64,000 bases of DNA from positions 35,697,560-35,761,559 of the forward strand of contig JARCOQ010000004.1 in assembly GCA_029207755.1 (NCBI GenBank). The letters run 5' to 3'. The DNA comes from Chamaea fasciata (lineage: Eukaryota > Chordata > Aves > Passeriformes > Sylviidae). Made by a program: the position numbers and the translations under genes. The notes below the pieces were generated by a model. It worked only from the letters and a program-made list of their open reading frames with translations. It was not told where the DNA came from and searched no databases. Positions 51,896 through 62,000 of the stretch are shown here, piece after piece; position 1 is the stretch's first letter; every line of letters begins with the position of its first letter.

Positions 51896-52693
51896 TGTCT
51901 TGGTTTAGGAAGACAGGTATCTGCTAGGTAAAATTACAATCAAAGGCTCTTTGGCAAAGATTTGGGAAATAGGAATAGCAGTTCTTTACTAGTATGTAAT
52001 ACAAAGCAAACAAACACAAAAAAACTCCCCCCCCCCCCCCCCCCCCCAAACAACTACAGCATTAATGACAAACAACAACAGTACCAAGAACCTTGAGGGC
52101 TTTGTTTCACAAAACCCAGGGCAGTTTGGTTTCGGTGTCCCTGCAGGATCCTCAGAGCACCAAGCTGAAACAGTGGGAAAGTCCCGGGCTGGTAGCTGGG
52201 ATGGCAGGGTGTCTCCGAAGGCAGGGGCAGGATGTCCCGGCAGCGCAGGGGGTGCAGGGTCACGCTGTAGCAAGAGGAGCAGCGCCGAAGAAGCCGATGG
52301 CGAGGCAGGGCTTGGACCAGCTCCCCGCGGGTGGCTGGGAAAACTCAGGATTCAGGCCGAACCGGTGATAGTAGATTTGCCAGGACTGGATCCCTTTGGC
52401 CACAGTGAAACTCCTCCCGCCAGGTACAGCCGTTCTCCGCTCGGTGTGCTTTGCGGCGGCTGAGCTCCTCGAGGAGCGGCAGACACAGACACGCGTCTTC
52501 CCGAACGCCGGAAAAAGAAAAGCCACACAGCTGCCTCAAGCTTTGTCTTTTACCTGCGTTATCTCCCCCTTCCACCTTTTGTCCACCTCTTTGTTTCGGT
52601 TAAGTACTCTCAAGTATCCAACACTTGGTCTCCTTGGTAACTTGTGGGGAAAAAATTCTTTAGAGAAAAAAGGAACAAACCTAACCCCCAACA
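51896..52693 (-). mobile_element. Solo LTR of an ERVL-type endogenous retrovirus
   Basis: The element is 798 bases, begins TG and ends CA, and is flanked by an exact 5-base duplication GTAAG (51891-51895 and 52694-52698), the mark of retroviral integration. The first 120 bases on the plus strand (beginning TGTCTTGGTTTAGG, with AGTTCTTTACTAG further in) match an LTR family I recall as abundant in songbird genomes. The middle differs and is GC- and CpG-rich. The minus strand is probably the sense strand, because AGTAAA lies near its 3' end as a likely variant poly(A) signal. Strand is less certain than boundaries. No internal viral genes are present, so recombination between two LTRs is the likely origin. 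The open frames of 70-132 codons within it are not genes. Confidence 0.8.
52027..52047 (+). repeat. (C)21 homopolymer inside the LTR
   Basis: Twenty-one consecutive C, preceded by CT. Long C runs are rare, mutable and hard to sequence, so its exact length should be treated as approximate. Confidence 0.9.
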
Positions 52694-52698
52694 GTAAG
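52694..52698. repeat. Right target-site duplication of the LTR
   Basis: GTAAG immediately after the CA end of the LTR, an exact match to the left copy. Confidence 0.8.
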
Positions 52699-53563
52699 TT
52701 AGGTGTTCATGTTACTTGCCGGGAAAAACAAGAAAAGACAAAAATGAAACAACTCCTGGGCAAAAGTTGAACCTGCGTGAACAAATGAAAAATCAGTGGA
52801 GCAAGCATCAAGTCTTCGGTCACACAAAAAATTAGTTAAAGACTTTTCATTTGTCATAAATAAATCTGTCATACCTAAAACTCACCTTATAATTTCTTTT
52901 TTTCGTTGTTTTACATAGATGTTTCCCCATCACTTCAGAACAAAAAATCTCTGTGCATGGTTGAAAGATATTTGCTTCCATTTTGGTCAACATTAGGTAT
53001 AAAAAATCAGGTGACAAAGAAATCCTGCTGCCACACTAGTTAAACTCATGGGAACTACATGACAGTAATTAACTGTTCTAAAATAAATACATGACTGCAG
53101 TCAAGCTGTCTCCTCTCCTACCTTCCACTTAAGTGTTTGCCTCTTTTGCATCTCCTCAGCACACAGCAGAGGAGGTCTTACACATTCTTTTTTCAATTCA
53201 GGCCTCCTGCTGCTGCTCTTGATTGAAGACACAGCTCTGAATTTATTATCAAAACTCCCTTTCAGACCAAGCAGAAAGAAGTGGGGTTTGTAAAAAGAAG
53301 TCATATCCTATAAATATGGGAGGACTATGTAGAGTATCCTAATGGCTCATTTCTACCTCTCTCCAGCAGACCTTTAGTGCTCCTGCTGCAGCATCCACTG
53401 GTTGATTATGCAGAAAACTAACAACTAAGCATGAATGTATACAATTGTGAAGTGCCTCTAGAATTAAGTTCAGCACACTCCTTTGTTCCTTCAGCTGCTT
53501 TGCCTGTCTGGTCAGTCACACAAAATTCATTTCTGGCCTGTTCCTCCTTGCTTTTCTCTCTAG
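52699..53563. other. Noncoding stretch downstream of the LTR
   Basis: No gene or repeat was recognised. The last 20 or so bases are a strong pyrimidine run closing in TAG, acceptor-like. Confidence 0.5.
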
Positions 53564-53588
53564 ACCTGGATACACGCTTTTTTGTACA
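53564..53588 (+). CDS. Possible 25-nt microexon
   Basis: A strong pyrimidine tract and TAG acceptor (about 53541-53563) is followed only 25 bases later by ACA|GTGAGT, a strong donor. Microexons of this size exist in vertebrate neural genes, but no host gene is identified and a chance pairing is quite possible. Whether it would be coding is unknown. Confidence 0.12.
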
Positions 53589-54330
53589 GTGAGTGCTTTC
53601 AAATTTCACCATCCAAAATTTTTAGTATCTGAAAATCTGATGTCTTTCATCTCTCCCTACCTTTCAATAGTGTAACAACTCGTACGTCATTTAAGTGTAG
53701 TTAAGTTTTCCACTGATTCCAACATAAATTTGAGCATATTTTTAAAACCCTCTCTTTTTTCTCTTGCTTTATGTGCTTTGCTATGCCAAGGCATTAAGCA
53801 GAGTGCTAAGGAGCATGACACCACTCCAATAAAGATTTCAGTCATAAAAAGCTTGCTGCTTTAGCCAGTTCTGCCAGTGACTGCTTAAAACTTAATATGT
53901 ACAGACAGTGCGCAAATGTTTGACATCTTGCAAAACTGAGTTGTAGCTCAGCTGCTAGGAAAGTGTCCATTATCTCACTTAGTATAGTTGATCAATCATA
54001 GATTTGCCAGTCTGGAAGCTATCCTACGTGCATTTCTGTCTTGTTACATTCTGAGAGGCAGCTTCTTTGGCACTACTGCTGTAGTACTGCCTACAGTGAT
54101 TGCGGAAAGCTTATACCTTCAGGAAAGATTATACCTTCTCCCCAAGACACCACCAAGACCACAAATTATTGTCTAGGTATCTTGTGCATGAAAGTTACTG
54201 AGCATCTAACCAAAAGTCCCAAGGGGTGATGGTGTTAGTCTCTCTGTCTTAGAATGAGTGTAAAAACTCTGAAGAACCAGGTAAATTTCTTTTTCTTTGG
54301 CTGACACATGATACTGAGGCTTTTAGTGGA
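53589..54330. other. Noncoding stretch
   Basis: No gene or repeat was recognised up to the small duplication beside the CR1 end. Confidence 0.5.
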
Positions 54331-54387
54331 ACTAGATACAACTGATCCCAGTCAGTTTATCCCACTAGATACAACTGATCCCAATCA
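54331..54387 (+). repeat. 24-base direct repeat at the CR1 3' junction
   Basis: Copies beginning ACTAGATACAACTGATCCCA lie at 54331-54354 and 54364-54387 and differ by one base (GTCA or ATCA at the end). The second copy abuts or slightly overlaps the CR1 terminus. Confidence 0.8.
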
Positions 54388-54836
54388 CAGAATATATTGA
54401 GTGGCAAGGGTCCGTAGGATCACCAGGTCCACCTTCTCGCCCTGCACAAGTGTCACCATCTGCCCAAGAAGATTATTTTTCTTGAACTTTGTTAGGCTGC
54501 TTGAACTCTGTGAGGCTTGGTTCTGTGTCCACTTCCTTGGGGACCCTGTTACAGTGCCCAGCTATCCTCTGGCTGAAGAACCTTTCTCTAATATCCAACT
54601 TAAACCTCCTCTGATTCAACTTCAGGACATTCCCTGGGTTCTGCCCCTGGTCATCACAGAGGAGAGATCAGTGCCTGCCCCTCCTCTGCCCCTGTCCAAG
54701 AAGTTGCAGACTGCAAAGAGGTCTCCCCTCAGTCTCCTCTTCTCCAGGCTGAAAAGACCAAGTGACCTCAACCACTCCTCATACATCTTCCCTTCAAGAC
54801 TATTTACCATTTTTGTTGTCCTACTGAACAAGTAAC
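54385..54836 (-). mobile_element. CR1 LINE retrotransposon, 5'-truncated 3' end
   Basis: The plus strand reads as the reverse complement of an avian CR1 3' end. It starts ATCACAGAAT, goes through the segment that ends the reverse-transcriptase ORF, and stops abruptly at about 54836, which is the 5' truncation typical of CR1. On the minus strand the frame ending at 54622 contains LRSLGLFSLEKRRLRGDL, a hallmark of the C-terminal end of CR1 ORF2. Full CR1 elements are about 4.5 kb, so roughly a tenth remains and it cannot move. The frame is broken before the normal end of ORF2. The 144-codon plus-strand frame at 54401-54835 is antisense to it and not a gene. Confidence 0.93.
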
Positions 54837-57800
54837 ACCAGGTACAACCTTGCATATATGTTGCTATTATCTGTGTGCGTATTTTATACATAGACCTGCA
54901 TACTGTGCCTACTGTATTTGTAATTGTACTGTAATATAATTTTTCTCTTACCAATGCTCATTTTAGCCAGGAATGGTGACTAACTTGCATGGTAAACATG
55001 GGGTTTACTCCATTAGCTGATTTAAGATACTGAGATTGACTCATGTAAATGCTGCAGTGTTTCTACCATTGTGGACTCCAGGTATTAAGAGGTTTGGATC
55101 ATTACTTGCCACAGTAAAAAGACATCTACTAATTAAGTTAAAATTCATAAATTTCTCCTTTTCAGAGCAGTTCTGAACAAATTTTATTTTTATGAGCTCT
55201 TATGAGCAATTTAAGGATTATTTTCAATATAGCGTTTTATAGGCGCCATTGTATAAGAAAGTTGTTAAGTATAAGAAAAATATGCTACAAAAGAAATGCA
55301 AATCTGCATAAGCCTCATTGTGACTTAACCCTTTTACAACTGAGAATAACATAAAATGCTTGACTTCTTTTTTTTTTTTTTGCTGTGCAAATGAATATAG
55401 ATTGTAAACAGACTGAACCCCTCACTTATACTACGGCCTTGACAAAAATGCATTCAGTTAATATACACAGGGTAGAATCATCACCTCAAAAAAGTATTCA
55501 CTTTTTTAAAAACTATCAGGAAAATAAATATAGAGCAGTAAAGTTGTTGAGTAGAGGAATCTATCTGGACATTTCACAAAACATTTCATTATGCTGATAA
55601 TTCCCAGAAGTGCTCTCAAGAGTGCTTTAAGCTGAGGATTACTGCGCTGGATCTGATGGACTTTTTTTGTAGCCCCTTTAAAAGGCAGTGAACCATTTTT
55701 CTATTTTATTTAAATAATGCCCCTTAAAATGGATTTTTAGAGGTATAATAACTCCTTAAGAGTCAGTTATGCTAAACAGTTTCTCTTGATAGAAATGTTG
55801 TAAAACTCGTTAACTGCACAATTTCAGATGCTGGCTTGGTGAACACTAACTGACATGTGAATGGCCAGAGTTTGTAAAATAAATTGAAATAGTTGTTGTA
55901 TCACACAGCTAGCAATGCACAAGCTGTAAACCACAAGGGGCTCAAACCTGTCAGAAAATTACTTCAAGATGAATGAAAAGGGCTTGTTTCTCTTTATTAG
56001 TTTTTAGAGAACAATGAAAATGTTGAATTGTTTACAGAAGGCTTGATTAAATGTGATCAGTAGGGCCATGTCCCTACTGCTAACTGTTAGCCTTCCCAGC
56101 ATCCAGCCTCTTCCCTCCACCCCATGCATCTTCTTATAGACTATAATGGTCACACATCTGTGTGTGAAATGTACTCATTTTGACATTCCTCTGCTCTGAG
56201 CTGTTGAGGCCTTTGTTAGGTAAAACACTGTTGTCAAGCCTAACAAGCAGCTCATGCAGTTTGCTGGACACTGCCACAGAGAATAGCCCTGCTATGAATT
56301 GCTTCAACATCTAACAATGCTTGGTTCAATATCGAAATACATATGCATTTCTTTTCTTTGTTCAGCACTGAAACTTTCAATATTTTGAAGAAATACATAT
56401 TTTGCATTTTAAAAAAATCTGAAATGGGTTTGACATCGGAGCACACTGTTTTATTCTTTCGTTGTATTATGATGGGAGGGAGGAAAAGAGACTAATTGTC
56501 CTTTTCTGAGATAAATTCACTTTCTATGTGCTACTAAGGGCACAAAGGGGAGATGCATCATGCCACAACATATTCTAGCAGATTATCTGGTCTGCTTTCA
56601 AAGCAATTCAAATTAAGGCCACTTTAGGCAAAGTGGTATTTGCACAATATGGCAATAGAAAATGTCCCTTTGAGGCAGTGACTTTAAAAACAACTTAAAG
56701 ATCAGGTTCACTTAGCAGCAATCAAGTAAAAACCATTGTGTATGTTACTATGGCTGTTGAACAAATTTGTCTTCCTTTTTTTCCCCCTTTCCACCCTATT
56801 CCATAGCCTTCATCCCTTCCCCCTCTTCCCCAGAAGAAAAATCAACCACTACTGTGCAAGGGTTTGGATGCTATTTGTGGCAATCTGTCATTTTGCATAG
56901 TGTTCCGCCCTGATCTGAAAGCAGGATTTTCTTTTTTTTCTATCTGTAGAACATGCTTTTCCAGGGCTATTATGCGTATAAACAATGACTTATGTAATTA
57001 CCTTTCTGGGGTGGCAATTATGTCTCAGCATAAAAGCTGAAGTTTAGGCAATTCCTCCTGCTGCCCCCCACCTCCAAATAAAGGATATCCTAAATATCAA
57101 ACAAACAAAAATAAAATCATTTTTGGATGAAATCAAGGCTGCTTATGTTAAGCCTTGAAGCCTGGGAAAGGACAGATACTATCACTGCAGCCTCTAAATG
57201 TCAGCATGATCTTTTTTTTCTTTTTTTTTTTTTCCAGGCAGTAATTGCTTTACATTTTGTTTCAGACTGAGTCATTTCAACCTTTGCCTAGAAGCCAGTT
57301 TTTGCACCCCACCTCCTTATACTGCAAACTTCTGCGCTTTTGCTAGGGTGGATTTCCTTGGCAATTCTGTGGGTAAGAAAATACCATACCTGTCATGTCA
57401 AAGCTGTTGGAGGGTGCGAAATGCTGACTTTCTTGTCTTGCTTCAAGCTATGAGAGGTTATGCAGGGTGGTAGGTTGAGAGAGTGAAGGATGAAGGAGTG
57501 CTTTTCTTTCCTTTTCCCCATTGTGTACTACCTTCAGTTGGATGTCTATGGACAGGTCTGCCATAGTTTCACCATCTCTGACAATTTAACTTACCTCAAG
57601 GTTTCCACTATTGCTATTAAACAAGAGCCTGATCCCATAAAGCAATATGATTAAGTTTGTGATAAAAACTCAGGTCAGACTACTCTAAATCCCCTTAAGC
57701 ACATTGAGCAAGGATGCTTCCATTCCTAGTTCTCTGTTCAAAGACCCACTGATGCTTCTCGTTTCCTGCTGTGAGAGCCGTTGCATGGGTAGAGCTAGCA

Positions 57801-58825
57801 TATGCAGCAGTGCTCCATCAGCAGCTAGGAACTGTCCATTACGTAATTCAGGCATACAGCAAAATATCAGCACAGATATTGCCCACCTATATGTTTCTAA
57901 AACCAGCCTAAACTACCTTTTATGTCTGAAGAAACAGAGGGTATGATACTGATGCTACAGTGGAAGTCACACAGCAGCATGTTTCTCTTTATCATTTTTG
58001 ATGCAAATCAAATACGCGAAATTCAAAATTGATTGCCAGAAACAACATGTTTATATTTATGAAAGGGTTTCTCATGTCCTTTCTCAATCAAGTTTAAAGG
58101 AAGACTTTTCTGAGTCTTTAATACACATTTAATTCTCAGAAATTAGGGCCAAACTGAACTGGATTTGTGTAAGTTTCTTTTGTGCCTGACAATGTTGTTT
58201 TCTGTGTGCTTAACAAGGTATTCCTAATGCAGACACTCCTAAATGAAGAGTGTTTTAATGATTAATCTTTCATTCTCTTCTACACCATATGCACTGGAAA
58301 GCTGGCTGTGCAAGTGCTTTTTCTGCGTTACATGCTTACAGAAATTAAAGAATGAAGAGAGGAGTAGGGCCAAGAAGAAGCATACACAAAACATAAACTC
58401 AAAACATGATTCGTGTCCACCTGCTTATCTCATGTATACAGACCTTTTATCGTTCACAAAAGTGTTAACTGGCCCACACCCTGGTTTTCTATGTATCAGG
58501 TAGAAAAGCCTGCACAGAAAGAAGTAGATGAACAGGTTAAAATTTTCTTTTCTTTCCATTCTCCTCTCCAGTTCCTTTGCTGAAGGGACTGTGGGAAGCC
58601 AACATACATAGTTATATGCATTCTTCAGCCCAGAGAGAACACTAGCATATCAACTGAACTGAATGATGTAAGCAGCTTTCCCAAATTTGTATCAGCTGGT
58701 GATGTCAACAGAGGGAAGTAGGAATTAGAAGCTGTTGTTTAGTTTTGTCAGTCTGGTAGTGGATATAAGCGAAATCAAAATCTCCTGCTAAATGGAAGTC
58801 ACAATCAGCTTTGCTGGGGAAAGAA
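54837..58825. other. AT-rich noncoding stretch
   Basis: No gene was recognised. T runs lie at 55368-55381 and 57212-57233, the latter ending in CCAG. The section at about 56600-57400 is non-repetitive with motif-like words and could be conserved noncoding DNA. Overlapping frames on both strands at 57685-57946 show no known domain. Confidence 0.5.
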
Positions 58826-59025
58826 GCTAAAAACTTTTTTTTTTCTTTCAATAGATGCAAACAGAAACAACAAGAGCCAAATCAGAGGAAATACTAATTA
58901 TGCCACAGGAAATACTAATTTGCTCGGGAACACAATCACAGCTTAAAACTTTTTTATTTCTTTCAATAGATGCGAACAGAAACAACAAGACCCAAATCAG
59001 AGGAAATACTAATTATGCCACAGGA
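58826..59025 (+). repeat. Two-copy tandem duplication, about 115-bp period
   Basis: Copy one (about 58826-58910) and copy two (about 58941-59025) align with only a few differences through CTTTCAATAGATGC, ACAGAAACAACAAGA and AGGAAATACTAATTATGCC. A shorter third piece, AGGAAATACTAATT, sits at 58907-58920 between them. Each copy carries a pyrimidine run followed by AATAG, resembling a splice acceptor. A similar word (ACAATCA) at the left suggests the unit once extended further, with a 16-base length difference. Confidence 0.85.
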
Positions 59026-62000
59026 CCTGTGTCTAACTCTCTTCCTTGCAGGTTTGAGTAGGTGGTTTTGGAGTTGTCCCAAGTGCTGATTCCATCATTG
59101 CTTCGGCTGTTAATAAGCTCTCTCCACAAGGAAACATTTTCCCTCGTCTTGAAGAAAGTTCTAGGGCCATGTTCACCTCTGCATCTGTGCAAATATTTTG
59201 ATAAGGTTTGAACTAAGACGTGTTAATTGAAAGGAGAAATGGGTATACCGTGAGATGATGGCATCACAGGTGGTGGTGGTATCATAAGCTGGTGTTTCTT
59301 GCCAGCTATCTTCTGGTACAGCTTTCCTTTTCTATACCTCCTTTCCTACGAGGATCTCAAAATACTTTACTTACGTAAGTCAGGAGTTCTAGCACTGTTC
59401 TGCAATTGAATATTATTACTACAGTTGTTTTAAGGTGAATGCACTGAAATAAAGAAAAAATAAAAGTCGTTATCAAGAATAACAAAGTGCTGTTACTAAA
59501 GCTGAAAAGAGAACAAATGATCCAGACTGCAGCTAAGCAGATCCCCACCTTTTCTGTTTCACACTGTTGTGAGTAAGGACTAATACCCAAAAGTTACCAA
59601 GTTATACTTTTCCTATGCATTTAATCAGACCTTTTTGCAGTACAAAGAAACAGCCATGAAGCCATCCTCTACAAAAAGATATTAAAAAAATGAAGTTTTT
59701 CTGTCTTTTCTGACTAAAAGCATTGGTCAGAAAGAAATTACAAGCACAAAGAGATAGGAGAGCTTCTGGATCCGAGATCTTTTTAAGATAATAATCTCTT
59801 TGGGAGCTTTGCATGCAGTATAAAACATTGTTCCTTTTCCTGTGTGAGGGTGTGATGACATGTCCCCTCATCTACCCCCTAAAACTGGGAGTGGGCCTAC
59901 ATTTTTTTTAATCGATGTTCTTTTCCCAGCTACATAAGTTTTATGCACTTTAGTCTGGTTAATAGAGCAAATATTGTTTCTCATCTGTTTTCACCGTTTT
60001 GTCCTCCACAAAACACTGCAGATGACAGTAACATTACCTTTCCATAAGACTTCTACTAGGAATTCTAATAAGGACAGACACCTCTCCACTTATATTTCAG
60101 CTCAGAGTATGTCTAATTCAGTAGTCACTGTATTCAATCTTACTTGTTCAGGATAGGCTTTGACGAACCACATCAACCTGTAATTAAGGGAAGGACATGT
60201 TATAGTCACTACAGGATGTTGCAGCTTTCCTCATTGTTTACTGCTGATGGGGTGAAGCAGCACAAGCAGAGAGACAAGATGAAAGTAAGGTTAGTGAAAC
60301 ACTGAGCTACTTTGTGCTTTAAAAGAGTGTTAGTATCGGCTCAACAGTTCATATGTTCAGGGTAAATACTGTTCATTTGGTTTTTCAGTTGTAAGACTAG
60401 TTAGTGGAAAGATATCAAACCTGCATGTAAAACAAACTCAAATTTTACAGAGCAATGCCACAAACACATAAGGTGACTTCTGTTCCCTGGTACAGTGATA
60501 CTTAAAAATGTAAACTTTTGACCTCTGTAAACACTATTTCTGGTTTCCTTTGCCTGTGACTTGCAGGTGGTATATGTCTTACCATGGCTCTTTTATTCCA
60601 GTTTTCTAATTTGCAATTACTTATGCAGTAATTCAAGTCCAATTTCAATATTGACTACTAGGTTGAATTCACATTTGTTGGCTGCTATGTCATATTCCAG
60701 CCCTCTGTCATTTTGTGATTCCATTAAGAGTGAAACACTAAGACTTAAGAAAAAAGGGAAAAATATCTAAAGAGAGATCATAGTGAGTCAATTATGCTTG
60801 TGCTGCATGGTCCTCTAAGTCCACATTAAACTTGTATTGCTCATAGCACTTAAAGAGCAACATTTCTATTAAAAATTAAAGCAGGTGAAGAGTGTCTACG
60901 GTGCATAAGACAAATATTTTTTTCTTTTGGCCTGGCTGCAGATCACAGCTTTGCTCATTGCTTTGTCCATCTGCACAGATCATGTGTCTCTCCTTGAATT
61001 ATTTCACCAGTATTGCTAAATCAATGCTAAATAGCCTTCTTTGGGTGCAGCCTTCACCTGTTTTTGCAGGAAAGCTTTGAGCTGAATCCCAAAAGTCACT
61101 TAGCTCCAGTATCCAGCCAGCTGCAAAGATGGTGCTGTGAGCAGCTGCTTTGGTGTTGACATATGGTGGACTCTTTCCTTCAAGTGCAAGGCCAGGTCAA
61201 GCTCAGAACAACATACATGGTGATATGAGCACACAGGTACAGTTGGAGTGACATAACTGATGAATTTTTCCTTTAGAGTTCAGAATCACTGCCAATTTGG
61301 CCTTAACAGGACAATGAAATATGTCCAGTCAGTTCCCTGCATTGTAATCTCCTAGACACAGGGATGCCTTGATAGGTTGATTGTGTTTGTACAGTACTGA
61401 GCACAGAGGGATGCTGTCCTCAAGCTGCTGCACAGTGTCCCACTTCAAATATTTAAACTAGTGCATGAACACCAAATACTGAGCTTGTCAGTATTGCAGA
61501 ACGCAACTGCTGACAATGGCCTACCAGTTGAAAATTAAAAACCTTTTCCACTGATAGCTTTAATTTCTGCTTTGGGAAGTAGGCAGGTAAAAGCTTGACT
61601 GCATCACTAGTTTGCCATCCTGCACTGTTTTGTACCTTTCTTTCGTAACACAGATACTTATGACCATCACAAACAGTGAGCTGGTAGGTGTAATTTGTAT
61701 CTTCTGCTCTTGAAATCATTTTCTGCCCTGTCCCAGAAGTACCTTCAAAGAGTACATCCTTTTGCCTCTGCTTTACACCCCTCTTGATGAATGTTCTCAG
61801 GTATAGTCTCAACAGTTTCTCTGATATTTTCTTCTGATCACTTCCATTTTGATTAAACATGAGATTAAAAATGAAAACTGTTTGGGCTGATGATGATCAG
61901 TTACACAAAGTATCTCATATTCCTTCAGCAGCATTGCTGAAGGTGAGAATGATATGTCACAGCTGCTTGACAGGTGGCTAGAGAAAGCACCCCAATGTTC

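Noticed and set aside
52054..52575. Several frames of 69-132 codons and a CpG-island-like patch
   Set aside because: All lie inside the solo LTR, and GC-rich DNA gives long chance frames. The CpG patch belongs to the element rather than to a host promoter.
54401..54835. 144-codon plus-strand frame
   Set aside because: It is antisense to the CR1 ORF2 end; the minus strand carries the recognisable CR1 peptide.
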